Assembly: GCF_002967765.1 (NCBI RefSeq)
Contig: NZ_PUHY01000006.1
Location: 248,001-312,000, forward strand
Length of the DNA stretch: 64,000 nt
Direction of reading: 5' to 3'
From: Blastopirellula marina
Lineage (GTDB): Bacteria; Planctomycetota; Planctomycetia; Pirellulales; Pirellulaceae
Position numbers and translations under genes: made by a program. This document shows, one piece after another, positions 17,210 to 26,501 of the stretch (positions are counted from its first letter, which is position 1; each line of letters starts with the position of its first letter). Under the pieces are notes generated by a model, which made no database searches, was not told the origin of the DNA, and saw only the letters and a list, made by a program, of their open reading frames with translations.

Positions 17210-17467
17210 GGGGAGGGCTATTTCAAGGGAAAAAGGACAGATCGTACGGATATCTTAGAGTTTGACGGCCCACTTGCCATGGGGGTTCGGTCTGGAAAAC
17301 ACACCGCAATTGAACACTTCGGGGATTCGCAGGGCGCAAGCGGTTGAGGATTCGCAGGGTCGTTCGTAGAATGGGAACGTGCTTGCTACCCCGGCCCACG
17401 CTCTCACGCGATCGTTTCCCCCAATGGTGGCTCTCTACGGCAAACGGCAGGATTGAACTGAGATTCT

Positions 17468-19084
17468 ATGAGTGAACTCTTCCACGAATGTGGTATCGCG
17501 GCGATCTATCACCTTCCCGACGCTGAAGAAAGCCCGCTCTGTCCCGATCAAGGTCCCGAAGAAGTTTCGCGTGTGATGCCGCGAATGCTGCTGGACATCC
17601 AAAATCGCGGACAACTTGCGGCCGGGTTCACGACCTTCAATCCGAATCGCAACCAGTTGATCACCACGCATCGCGACATCGGTACCGTGCAGGAAGTCTT
17701 CCGGCTTTCGCATCGCGGCAAAAGCGAATCGCTGATGCGTGAATACGCCGGCCGAGCCGCGATCGGTCACGTTCGTTATGCGACGTGTGGCCAAGACGAC
17801 AAGAGCTACGCCCAGCCGTTCGAGCGACACCACTTAGTGAAACACAAGTGGTTCAGCTTCGCATTCAACGGACAATTGTCGAACTACAGCGAACTTCGCG
17901 ATCGCCTGCTGGCCGACGACGACCATCACCTCTCCCGCGAAACCGATACCGAAATCATCATGCACGAGCTCAGCCGTGAGATGACCGGTGCCAAACGCAT
18001 TTCGATGCTGCAAGCATTGAAGCAAGCGGCTCCGCGGTTCGATGGGGCCTACAGCATGGTCATGCTCAACGCCTACGGTGAAATGCTGGTCGCCCGCGAT
18101 CCTTACGGCATTAAGCCGCTCTGCTATGCGGTTCAAGGTCCGATGTTCGCCGCTGCCAGCGAAAGCGTCGCCCTGATTAATCTCGGCTTTGAGCCTGAAG
18201 AGATCAAAAACGTCGAGCCGGGTGAGGCAATTACCATCGTTGACGGTAAGATCGAAGCTCACCAATTCATTGAATCGAAGCGAAAAGCCCACTGCTTCTT
18301 CGAGTGGATCTACTTCGCCAACGTTGCCAGTACGCTGGATGGACAAAGTGTCTATGTCAGCCGCACCAACCTAGGGGAAGAACTTGCGGCAATCGAAATG
18401 GAGCGTGGTAGCGTTCCGCTCGATAGCGACACCATCGTGGTGCCGGTTCCTGACACGAGTAAAGCTGCCGCCGACGCAATGGCGTTTAAGCTGGGAATTC
18501 CTTCCCGCGAAGGGCTGATCCGCAATCGCTACTCTGGCCGTACCTTTATCGAGTCTGGCAGTAAGCGTCGCCGGGCTGCCGAAATCAAATACACGCCGCT
18601 ACGTGAAGTGCTGGAAGGCAAACGAATCTTCCTGGTCGAAGACTCGATTGTTCGCAGCACCACAATGAAAGTGCTCATTAATCGCCTGCGAGAACGAGGC
18701 GGAGCAAAAGAAATCCACGTGCGTGTCGCCTGTCCGCCGATCATTGCCCCCTGCTTCTACGGGATCGACATGTCGACCATCAGCGAACTGTTCGCTCCCA
18801 AGTTCATGGGGGACAGCTACCTGCTGACCGAAGAGATGCAAGACGCCATGGCGGAACAACTCGGTGCGGACTCGCTGCGTTATCTGTCGGTCGACTCGAT
18901 TGCCAGGGCAGTGAACTTCTCCAGCGACGAGTTGTGTCAGGCCTGCATCACAGGCGAATACCCAACCGCAGGCGGCGAAGCCCTCTACCAAATTGCCTTA
19001 GAAACCAAGGACATCGAGAGCGAAGGCGGACGAACTTACGAACGTCGCGCCGAAGAACAAGCGGCCACCTCGACCGGGGCTTAA
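17468..19084 (+). CDS. purF: Amidophosphoribosyltransferase (PurF-like)
   Basis: 538-residue enzyme converting PRPP and glutamine to phosphoribosylamine, the entry step of purine synthesis. The N-terminal Ntn glutaminase domain would start at Cys8 (ECGIAAIY) after removal of a seven-residue propeptide; [17 protein letters not shown] and RETDTEII are its conserved loops. The phosphoribosyltransferase domain carries the PRPP motif [11 protein letters not shown]. Cysteines in HCFFEW, VACPPI and CQAC fit the [4Fe-4S] type of enzyme. It differs from typical PurF in having QNRGQLAAG where QHRGQESAG is usual, and an insertion after [10 protein letters not shown], so a paralogue with altered regulation is possible. 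Confidence 0.87.
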   Translation: MSELFHECGIAAIYHLPDAEESPLCPDQGPEEVSRVMPRMLLDIQNRGQLAAGFTTFNPNRNQLITTHRDIGTVQEVFRLSHRGKSESLMREYAGRAAIGHVRYATCGQDDKSYAQPFERHHLVKHKWFSFAFNGQLSNYSELRDRLLADDDHHLSRETDTEIIMHELSREMTGAKRISMLQALKQAAPRFDGAYSMVMLNAYGEMLVARDPYGIKPLCYAVQGPMFAAASESVALINLGFEPEEIKNVEPGEAITIVDGKIEAHQFIESKRKAHCFFEWIYFANVASTLDGQSVYVSRTNLGEELAAIEMERGSVPLDSDTIVVPVPDTSKAAADAMAFKLGIPSREGLIRNRYSGRTFIESGSKRRRAAEIKYTPLREVLEGKRIFLVEDSIVRSTTMKVLINRLRERGGAKEIHVRVACPPIIAPCFYGIDMSTISELFAPKFMGDSYLLTEEMQDAMAEQLGADSLRYLSVDSIARAVNFSSDELCQACITGEYPTAGGEALYQIALETKDIESEGGRTYERRAEEQAATSTGA

Positions 19085-19091
19085 GCCTCAG

Positions 19092-19736
19092 TCATTCAGG
19101 CTTCACAAACTGACTGCGGAAGACATCCATCTCGTTCTTCCGCATTCTTCGTTCGAAGTGAGTGCGATAGTCGAGATCGTGCTCAGCCGGCGACTCTTCC
19201 ACCGGATTGGGGCCTTGCAGGTTAGTATGGCTATGCAGTGTTTCGACTGCCATCTCGAAATAATCGAGCACATCGGTCCAGAAGTGCAGCTTGCCACCCA
19301 CCCGCAAAGCTCGTTCAATTTCTTTGCAGAACGATTCGTTCATCAAGCGACGTCGGTGATGTCGGGCCTTCCACCAAGGATCGGGGAAGTACACGTGTAC
19401 CGCTTCCAATGATCCATCTTTCACATACTGCGGAAAGATCTTCTGTCCGTCGCCATGGAACATCACGGCGTTGGTACGCCCTTCTTTGGCCAACTTATAG
19501 CCGGCAAAGCGAGCGTACTTGAACGCGATCTCAATCCCCAAAAAGTTGTGCGCTGGGAATTCACCGGAAGCCGTATTCATGAACAGCCCCTTGCCTGTCC
19601 CGACTTCGATTTCCAGCGGTTGCTCTTTGGGGAAATACGACTGCATGTCAGGCTTCTGCTCGAGAACCTCGGACTTGAAGAAATGATTCGAGAAATCGAC
19701 TTCGGGATTGAGTTTGGGAAGTGCTTTTCGGCCCAT
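19092..19736 (-). CDS. trmB: tRNA (guanine-N7-)-methyltransferase
   Basis: 214-residue class I methyltransferase that makes m7G46 in tRNA using SAM. EVGTGKGLF is the SAM-binding motif I, and DPWWKARHHRRRL is the TrmB signature (usually DPWPKKRHHKRR), here with a Trp in place of Pro. HFWTDVLDYFEMA follows as in the family. The start at 19736 (MGRKALPKL) lies just after the rhomboid gene end at 19757; a longer frame into that gene is rejected. It is the last gene of a minus-strand run from the small basic protein through the FabZ-like and rhomboid genes. Confidence 0.93.
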   Translation of the reverse strand: MGRKALPKLNPEVDFSNHFFKSEVLEQKPDMQSYFPKEQPLEIEVGTGKGLFMNTASGEFPAHNFLGIEIAFKYARFAGYKLAKEGRTNAVMFHGDGQKIFPQYVKDGSLEAVHVYFPDPWWKARHHRRRLMNESFCKEIERALRVGGKLHFWTDVLDYFEMAVETLHSHTNLQGPNPVEESPAEHDLDYRTHFERRMRKNEMDVFRSQFVKPE

Positions 19737-19756
19737 GATGTTTCGTAGAAGAACAA

Positions 19757-20614
19757 TTAGTAGCGAAAGTTGTCGTGCTTGCGAGGATCGAATTGAAACG
19801 ACCGCTCTTGGGTCAGCACCGACTGGTAAGTCGTATCGGGAATCAACAAAGTCAACAGCGGCATAACGGCCATGCCAAAGACAAAGCCGCCAATATGAGC
19901 CCACCAGGCCACACCACCATCGATATCAAGATGCAGAGCACCGAAGCCTTCGATGATCTGTCCGGCCATCCAAATGCCCAGCACCGCGACAGCTGGTAAA
20001 TCCACGAACAGAAAAATCACGAAGATAAATAGCAAACAACGAATCTGGGCCTTCGGATAGGTGACCGCATACGCGCCCAACACAACCGCCACCGCCCCAC
20101 TAGCCCCAACCGTCGGCAACATTGCCCCCACGCCGGTCGTCGCCGACCAGTGTGTCAGCGCCGCAAAGACCCCACCAACAAGATAGAACAATAGAAACGG
20201 CACGTGACCCAAGCGATCTTCGACGTTGTTACCAAAGATCCACAGAAACCACATGTTGCCAATCAAATGCATAAAGCCTGCGTGCAGGAACATCGACGTA
20301 AAAACCGTCATCGCAACCGCTGGCAAGTTGCCAGAGAGCACCATGCGGGTATCGACCTTGCTCTGCTCCAACACTTCGCGCGATCGTGGATCGTTTCCCA
20401 GTAGATCTCGCAAATCAACCACGACATTCTCATGCGTGGTAATTGCCGACGTCAAACGCTCCGGCACAAAGCCGTACTCAATGAAGAGCCGGTTGTGCGC
20501 GACTGAGGAGAAGCCCACAGTGGCTAACAAAAGAAGCGTGTTGATCGCAATCAGGCCGATTGTCACCACAGGGGGGCGACGTGTCGGGTTTTCGTCAACA
20601 AGCGGGAACAACAT
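19757..20614 (-). CDS. Rhomboid-family intramembrane serine protease
   Basis: 285-residue membrane protein with about seven hydrophobic helices. The catalytic dyad can be placed: Ser172 in GASGAV and His240 in AHIGGFVFG. HAGFMHLIGNMWFLWIFGNNVE is the conserved L1/helix 2 region with its HxxxN element. A hydrophilic periplasmic segment of about 60 residues (43-100) follows the first helix. It would cleave type I membrane proteins within the bilayer; the substrates are unknown. It lies between the FabZ-like and trmB genes on the same strand, spaced 67 and 20 bases. Confidence 0.93.
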   Translation of the reverse strand: MLFPLVDENPTRRPPVVTIGLIAINTLLLLATVGFSSVAHNRLFIEYGFVPERLTSAITTHENVVVDLRDLLGNDPRSREVLEQSKVDTRMVLSGNLPAVAMTVFTSMFLHAGFMHLIGNMWFLWIFGNNVEDRLGHVPFLLFYLVGGVFAALTHWSATTGVGAMLPTVGASGAVAVVLGAYAVTYPKAQIRCLLFIFVIFLFVDLPAVAVLGIWMAGQIIEGFGALHLDIDGGVAWWAHIGGFVFGMAVMPLLTLLIPDTTYQSVLTQERSFQFDPRKHDNFRY

Positions 20615-20681
20615 GGGGAGTTACCGGCGAGGAATCGACATTCAGACCTGGTCACTCCCCCAACTCGTCGTCAGAGCAAGC

Positions 20682-21176
20682 TCAGATGGCGTCAGGCAGC
20701 GGGATACCCCGAATCACGCCCTCGGCGACCATGGTCGTGCCGACAAAGCTTTGAAAGTTGCAAACCAGCATGCGTCCAGGACGAAAGCGAGTTTTCTTCA
20801 ACACGCATAGCAGACGATCGCCAGGACGAACAATGCCACGGAACTTGACTTCGTCGAGTCCACCAAAGCCCATTCGCTTGCCCGGCATCAAGTCGTGCTG
20901 CACGACGTACCAGGTGCTAACCTGAGCCGCCATCTCGCACATCAAAACCCCAGGCATCAACGGCATGCCCGGCATGTGGCCGCGCGTCCAGAACGCATCC
21001 TCAGCGATATCTAAGTAGCCAGCACAGATACCAGCTTCGCCGTCATCGTAAACGATGCCGGAAAGCTGTTCCATCTCGTAACGCTGAGGATTAGATTTGC
21101 GAACCCCTTCGAGGTCCGCAACGACATTATCAAAGTCAATCGACGCAGGGTCGAGAATCAGATCTTCTCGCGCCAC
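20682..21176 (-). CDS. FabZ-like 3-hydroxyacyl-ACP dehydratase (hotdog fold)
   Basis: 164-residue hotdog protein with the FabZ active-site block GHMPGMPLMPGVLMCEMAAQ, holding catalytic His67 and Glu81. FabZ removes water from 3-hydroxyacyl-ACP in fatty acid elongation. The N-terminal 40 residues (MAREDLILDP...) form an extension found in planctomycete relatives; whether it is a canonical FabZ or a paralogue is unclear. GTG 21176 is favoured because AAGGA precedes it by 6 bases; an in-frame ATG at 21248 would add 24 weakly plausible residues. It begins the dehydratase-rhomboid-trmB run. Confidence 0.82.
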   Translation of the reverse strand: MAREDLILDPASIDFDNVVADLEGVRKSNPQRYEMEQLSGIVYDDGEAGICAGYLDIAEDAFWTRGHMPGMPLMPGVLMCEMAAQVSTWYVVQHDLMPGKRMGFGGLDEVKFRGIVRPGDRLLCVLKKTRFRPGRMLVCNFQSFVGTTMVAEGVIRGIPLPDAI

Positions 21177-21298
21177 CGTGAATCCTTCAGCTTCTGACTG
21201 GGAACTTGGGAGACAATCAAAACAAATGGCCTGGCTCGTCCAGACCATTGAAACTCAAATCAATCTGCGTGCAAGCCGCGATGGCTTGATCTCCAATC

Positions 21299-21397
21299 TT
21301 AGGTCTTGATCGACTTACGCTTGCCCTTGCGAGCCTTGGCGTTGGCAGGACGGGCACCATGATTGGCTTTTTTCAACTTACGATGTGGCTTGGCCAT
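21299..21397 (-). CDS. Very small basic protein, 32 residues
   Basis: A 32-codon frame beginning MAKPHRKLKKANHG and ending KRKSIKT, with about half of its residues Lys, Arg or His and no acidic residue. AAGG lies about 9 bases before the ATG. Composition and size recall ribosome-associated peptides such as bTHX, but the sequence is not clearly any named one. It lies 122 bases upstream of the preferred FabZ-like gene start on the same strand. That it is a real gene is inferred from its composition, ribosome site and an otherwise empty gap; homologues would settle it. Confidence 0.6.
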   Translation of the reverse strand: MAKPHRKLKKANHGARPANAKARKGKRKSIKT

Positions 21398-21580
21398 GGT
21401 TCATTTACCTTAAGCGAGAATTGCGGAATATGGAGGGCGAACTGGAGAGTCCGCGCCGGATTTTGGAGCACAATCTATTCAGTATAGCGATTTAGGGACG
21501 CAACGAAAGCCCTAATGAGGATCGTAGCGTTCCGTTTAACGCTACCAGCAATCTCACGTAAGCCTATAAATAAGAAGGAC

Positions 21581-24418
21581 TTACCGACCATCACGGTGAT
21601 TGTGGGACAAATCTCGCGCCTCCCGCGGATCGTCCAGCGGCTCTTTATGCGGGTGCAAACTAGGGTCATCCGGCAGCGCAGCCAACTTGCGGCCGCGAGG
21701 ACGCTCGCGAGCCGGAGATGCCGCTTCTTCACCATCTTCAACCGGATGTCGGAAACCAGACAACAGCGTCAAAAGACACGGCAGGACCACCAACGATGTG
21801 AATAGGCAACAGGCCACGCCAATCGTCAGCACACGCCCCAAGCTGGCCAATCCACGATGATCGGCCAGCATCAACGCACCAAACCCGATCATTGTCGTCA
21901 GCGAGGTAATGATCACGCCGGTCGCCGTCGAGGCGGTCAACGAATAACCTCGTCCCTGGCGGCGATAGTCATGCACCACGTGCACCCCATCGTCGATCCC
22001 GATCCCCAAAATCAGCGGCAGCACAATCATGTTGGCTGGGTTCAACGGAATATCAGCGAACCCTTGAATCCCGAACAGCATTACCATCCCCAACCCAACC
22101 GGGGTGAGCGCCAATAACGTGTTCGTCATGCTGCGGAAATCGATTAGCAGGATGATCATCACGGCGATCAGTGAGTAAAGTGCCGCATGGATGTAGCTCA
22201 GCTGCATCTGACGCGAGGCGTGAAAGGTCTGCAGTGGCTGACCAGTCACTTTTGGATCGACCGATTCAACCTGGCGAACGAAACCTTCCAAAGCGTCCAT
22301 ATCCCAGATGCTTGCGTTGGGGTAAATCCGTAGCAGCAATTGATTGTTCTTACCGACGAACCGCGTCACCAGTGCTTCTGGCAAGTCTTCAGCGGTCGGC
22401 GGATCAGGATTTGAGATCGCTGCCAACGAGTGCAACCACTGTAGCAGTTCCCCCGCCGAGCGCTGCTGAAACTGCGAGATGATCGCGTTGTAGCGAGGCT
22501 CTGGCATGCCCCGCAGCAGTTCGCGAATTTGTGACAGACGGCGGTAGGTATGTTGGGCGTCGGGATCATTCGTCGGTAGAAGTCGCTGGGAATCGGCCAA
22601 CACCTGCCCCAAGTGGGCCGCTGGTGGAATGCTAAGCGTTGGTGTGTTCTCGGGAAGCTGGGCAAGTCGATTATTCAAGTCGCGAATCATGGCCAGCTTG
22701 CCCGGCGGACTATCGGGCATCAGCGAAGCAATTTCCTCAACGCGGTTTACGGTAGGCAACGCTTCAAACTTCTTCTTCCGCTCGAGCAACGTCTCGCGAT
22801 CTTCTGCGATCGACAACGCAAACCACACGCTGCGGTCGGTGTCGTTTAGCAGCTTCTCTTCCCAACGAACGCTATCGAGCCCCTTCGGCTGAAGATTTAA
22901 CAAGTTGTGGTCGTAACGTAGCTTCGGCGTGCCGATTGCCAATAATCCCACACCAATCAAGGCGACGAACAACGTCACCTTGGGCGTTTTTAACAGTGGC
23001 AAGATCCACCAATCAAGGTGCAACGGCTTGGGAAGCTGATGACGATTTCGATGGCGATCGGCCAGGTGAATCGAAGCCGGCAATACCGTCATCGAGGCCA
23101 ACAAACAGACCAAAAGGCCACCACCGGCGATAATTCCCAGTTCTGCCACGCCCGTGAAATCAGTTAGCGATGCGGTAAAGAATGCCACAGCGGTGGTTAG
23201 CCCGCCAGTCACAATACCGGGACCAATATCGCGCGCTGTTTGCACCAACGCGTCGTCGGTCCGGCGATCTTCGGCTTCTTTCAAGTAACGAGCGACGTAG
23301 TGCACGCCAAAGTCGATCCCCAAGCCAATCAAAATCACGCCAAAGGAAACGCTGAGGATGTTCAAATGCCCGACAAAGATCGTGGTGAAGCCGACCGACA
23401 ACGCAATGCCGACCAGCAGTGCGACGACCGCCATCAAAGGATGCCGCAGCCCGCCAAATGCAGCCATAAATAGGAACGCCACTCCGACCAGGCTGATGCC
23501 GCTGGCCTTGGTCATGTCGACCTGGCTGCGTTCCATCTCGTCGTTTTCCATCACGGGAAGTCCGGTTAGCCCAAACTTCAGCCCAGGGTACTCGACCTGA
23601 AAGCGGTCTAAAATGCGGCGAAGTTCCGCAATGGCTTCCTTACCTTGGGCAAACTCATCTTGGTTCTTTACCAAGCGAAGCAAGATCAAACCTAATTGGC
23701 CGTCGTTGGCGAGGAAGTAGTCCGAGTCGATCTGACTCATCGCACTTAACGAATCGCTGGGCGGCACAAGCACAGAACCTTGTGGCTCCCCCTGCCCCAT
23801 CGCCGCCAACAAGTTGCTGGCCAGGCGATCTAATTGGGCACGGCTTTGTGCGGCCATCATCTGCGCCTGCGGCGAGTCTGGCTGACGCTGCGCGGCCAGC
23901 AATTGTTGATTCAAGTTGTAAGCCATTTGGCCAACACCAATCGAATCCCACTGCCCCTGCATCACCGGTCGCAGCCGTTGTAGTTGTTGGTCGATCTTGG
24001 TCAGATCGGATTCCGGCAGGAAGTGCAGACCTTTCTCGCGAACTTTGGTTAAACCACGTTCGTGCAGCACGGCATAAAATGATTGATCGTCGGCCGTGAG
24101 CTGGGTGTATAGATCTTCCAGCGCCGGCACGATTTCCTCACGCCCGGATCCTTCGATAATGACAACCACATCGTCGTCCGCACCAAACTGGTCGAGGTAT
24201 TCGCGCCACAGTTGATTGAAGTGACTGTGTTGATTGATCAGATCGAGCCGGCTTGTTTTGAACCCGAGATGGTTCGTCGCGTAGAAGACAGAAGCCCCAG
24301 CTGCCACAAACGCAATCAGCAATACCAAGATCGGATAGCGCACGATCAAACGCGTGCCGTACGCCAACGGTTTGGAGAGCAGTGATTTTTCTTCCGTCGT
24401 TTCGGTTTGGGGCCGCAT
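21581..24418 (-). CDS. RND-superfamily (MMPL/HpnN-like) exporter
   Basis: 945-residue inner-membrane protein with the two-fold RND/MMPL layout: helix 1 (about 28-47), a large periplasmic domain, a bundle of helices with SFGVILIGLGIDFGVHYVARY near 365, a second helix near 470, a second periplasmic domain and a second bundle with IVLPLILGIGIDDGVHVVHDY near 795. The Asp in each GIDxGVH motif fits proton relay. The layout resembles HpnN, which moves hopanoids to the outer membrane in other bacteria. With a squalene-hopene-type cyclase 12 kb away, a terpenoid cargo is conceivable but unproven. The C-terminal 60 residues are charged and cytoplasmic. Confidence 0.85.
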   Translation of the reverse strand: MRPQTETTEEKSLLSKPLAYGTRLIVRYPILVLLIAFVAAGASVFYATNHLGFKTSRLDLINQHSHFNQLWREYLDQFGADDDVVVIIEGSGREEIVPALEDLYTQLTADDQSFYAVLHERGLTKVREKGLHFLPESDLTKIDQQLQRLRPVMQGQWDSIGVGQMAYNLNQQLLAAQRQPDSPQAQMMAAQSRAQLDRLASNLLAAMGQGEPQGSVLVPPSDSLSAMSQIDSDYFLANDGQLGLILLRLVKNQDEFAQGKEAIAELRRILDRFQVEYPGLKFGLTGLPVMENDEMERSQVDMTKASGISLVGVAFLFMAAFGGLRHPLMAVVALLVGIALSVGFTTIFVGHLNILSVSFGVILIGLGIDFGVHYVARYLKEAEDRRTDDALVQTARDIGPGIVTGGLTTAVAFFTASLTDFTGVAELGIIAGGGLLVCLLASMTVLPASIHLADRHRNRHQLPKPLHLDWWILPLLKTPKVTLFVALIGVGLLAIGTPKLRYDHNLLNLQPKGLDSVRWEEKLLNDTDRSVWFALSIAEDRETLLERKKKFEALPTVNRVEEIASLMPDSPPGKLAMIRDLNNRLAQLPENTPTLSIPPAAHLGQVLADSQRLLPTNDPDAQHTYRRLSQIRELLRGMPEPRYNAIISQFQQRSAGELLQWLHSLAAISNPDPPTAEDLPEALVTRFVGKNNQLLLRIYPNASIWDMDALEGFVRQVESVDPKVTGQPLQTFHASRQMQLSYIHAALYSLIAVMIILLIDFRSMTNTLLALTPVGLGMVMLFGIQGFADIPLNPANMIVLPLILGIGIDDGVHVVHDYRRQGRGYSLTASTATGVIITSLTTMIGFGALMLADHRGLASLGRVLTIGVACCLFTSLVVLPCLLTLLSGFRHPVEDGEEAASPARERPRGRKLAALPDDPSLHPHKEPLDDPREARDLSHNHRDGR

Positions 24419-24671
24419 TCGCCTAATTTGCTACGCAAGCCCGTTACGGCACGCAGCCACCTTCTTAGAATTCCGATCGAGGCCAAGTGGAGGTCGGGGA
24501 ATCTTACGCAAACGCCCCGACGGCGCTAAGAGCGAACAATCAACGTAGCAATGCTAGCACGAAAGCTGGCAATTCGAAGGAAGAATCAAGAGGCCCGCAG
24601 TGATTCGCCAGCCTACAGCCTTGCAATGGAATGCCCGTTATCCCCCAGACCGAAAGGGGGACGCATCCCAT
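24419..24671. other. Non-coding stretch
   Basis: The spacer between the start of the RND exporter and the terminator below the STAS gene. It should contain the exporter's promoter. No gene or repeat was recognised in it. Confidence 0.5.
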
Positions 24672-24707
24672 AAAGAAACCTAACCCATTGATCAAAAACA
24701 GGTTAGG
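24672..24707 (-). terminator. Hairpin terminator after STAS gene
   Basis: On the minus strand the inverted repeat cctaacc / ggttagg encloses a 15-base loop and is followed by tttcttta. It lies about 30 bases beyond the STAS gene stop. Confidence 0.65.
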
Positions 24708-24737
24708 CATGCGGTGAACAGTAATCGTGTGCGGACT

Positions 24738-25133
24738 TTAGCCCAACCCAAGCCAACGCGAGATGGATGGCCCGCTGAAGGTATCGAGCGCGGACTTTTC
24801 GTCCTTGTGGATCTCGATCACCTTCCCAATCTTCATGATCTGAAAAACTTCCAGAATGTTCCCACTTACGTTGCAGACTTTGAATTTGATCTTGGCTTGT
24901 TTGCAGTTCTTATTCAGTAGGATCAGCTTGCCGATCATCGCGGACGACATGTACTCGATGGCCTGGAAATTCAACAACAGCTTCTTGGCGGTCGCCGCTT
25001 CCAAAACCAGCTGCTCGAATTCCTTTCCGACGCGATCAATTGCCGTCTCGTCCAGAATCGACGATTGAATGAACTCGGCCACCACGACGTCTTTAACGTC
25101 GCGAACTTTCAGATAATGGTATTTGATTGCCAT
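24738..25133 (-). CDS. STAS-domain protein (anti-sigma factor antagonist-like)
   Basis: 131-residue single-domain protein of the STAS fold. LLLNFQAIEYMSSAMIGKLILL is the conserved strand-turn-helix, with Ser63/Ser64 at the site that is phosphorylated in SpoIIAA/RsbV proteins. It would bind an anti-sigma or switch kinase and release its partner when dephosphorylated. No anti-sigma kinase or PP2C gene adjoins it; the PP2C gene at 49-50 kb is a possible but distant partner. It is a single-gene unit between a terminator and a 159-base spacer. Confidence 0.85.
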   Translation of the reverse strand: MAIKYHYLKVRDVKDVVVAEFIQSSILDETAIDRVGKEFEQLVLEAATAKKLLLNFQAIEYMSSAMIGKLILLNKNCKQAKIKFKVCNVSGNILEVFQIMKIGKVIEIHKDEKSALDTFSGPSISRWLGLG

Positions 25134-25292
25134 CGGGGGTCGGCTTTCTAGAAATCAGGAAGTCAGGCTTGGATGAAAATACAAAGATTCCCTGTGGGTT
25201 TTGATAAGTATTCCCCAGAGACAAGGATGGAGCCAGCCCACTCCAGAATCGTTGATTATCCCAGCCAGGCGTTGGAAATCAAACGATAAACT

Positions 25293-26501
25293 TCACTCTC
25301 CACCCTTTTCCGGCCCGATCGGAGGGGTGCGAAATGCTCGAATCCACAGAATTCCCCCACTCAACGTTGCCGCAAGAGCGCACCCAGCTAAACCCAAATA
25401 GGCTGTCTGCAGATCGGTGTTTTCGCCGACCAGGCCAGCTGAAATCGCACCGATACCGTTACCCATCGCAAACGACACTCCGTAGCAAAGACTTCGCCGC
25501 GAGCGCGGAGTGTATTTGGCAATCAGACTATTAAACACCGGCTGATGCATGAAGAAGGTCGGAGCCCAGGCCGCGACAAACCACCATTTCCATTCGGGCG
25601 AGGCAAAGCTCATCCCAATCAAAAAAGGAATGGTCCCAGCACAGATCAGCATCAATTGCCATTCCAGATGCTTGTGTCGTGCAAAGTAGCCCGCCAGAAA
25701 CTGTCCGAAGCAGCCTAGAATCAGCGCGCTGGCTGCCCCTACGTTGCCGCCGATCTCGCTGTTCATCTGCCACCCCAATACCGAAGCGTCGGATAGGAAG
25801 CGAGGCAGAAAGCTCATTACGCCATGGTAAGAAAGCCCGATACAGCTCGACATCACCAATAGAATACCGAAGCTGGTCCAATCTCCGCGATCGTCGGCAT
25901 TGGCCCGATCAACGTGCGAGAACACTCGCTCCGGCGATTGCAGTGTGAGATAGACGAACACAAGTCCGACCGAAATCGACATCACAGCTAAGACGCCGTA
26001 AAACGCTTGCCACGAGTGACTGACGGACAATACCCCGGCAGCTAGAAGCGGAACGCCACCAATCCCTAGCGAGCCAAACACCCCGTGCCAACCAAGTGTT
26101 TTCGGTAAGGTGTCGGGCGTTGTTTCATGCGAAAGAAGCGCCAGGCCGGCGGGGTGATAAATGCTGGCCATCACCCCCATTAAGAACATCGTTACGAACA
26201 GCAGATCGAGCCCTGGCAACGTACTTGCCGCGATACACGTTGCTCCGCTGCCAAGTAGGTATAGCGCCAACATTCGCTTGGCTCCAAACCGATCGACCAG
26301 CAATCCGGCGATCAGCGCACCAACGCCCCACGGAAACCGCCACACCGTTTGCAGCCAGCCAGTCGTCTTTTGGTTGACGTCATATTCCGTAGCGATCGAT
26401 TGCTCGACACACGGCAACGAGCCTTCCAGCACATGCACCATCGCATGCGCGGCACAGACCGCCAGGATAAGAATTGCTAAGGTGGTTCCGGCCCGCTTCA
26501 C
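25293..26501 (-). CDS. Major facilitator superfamily transporter
   Basis: 402-residue, 12-helix membrane transporter. Motif A appears as GLLVDRFGAKRML in the first cytoplasmic loop, and a long central loop (about 190-215) separates the two six-helix halves. The start is GTG and overlaps the trpD stop as GTGA, so the two are translationally coupled despite no obvious functional link. The substrate is unknown. Confidence 0.83.
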   Translation of the reverse strand: MKRAGTTLAILILAVCAAHAMVHVLEGSLPCVEQSIATEYDVNQKTTGWLQTVWRFPWGVGALIAGLLVDRFGAKRMLALYLLGSGATCIAASTLPGLDLLFVTMFLMGVMASIYHPAGLALLSHETTPDTLPKTLGWHGVFGSLGIGGVPLLAAGVLSVSHSWQAFYGVLAVMSISVGLVFVYLTLQSPERVFSHVDRANADDRGDWTSFGILLVMSSCIGLSYHGVMSFLPRFLSDASVLGWQMNSEIGGNVGAASALILGCFGQFLAGYFARHKHLEWQLMLICAGTIPFLIGMSFASPEWKWWFVAAWAPTFFMHQPVFNSLIAKYTPRSRRSLCYGVSFAMGNGIGAISAGLVGENTDLQTAYLGLAGCALAATLSGGILWIRAFRTPPIGPEKGGE

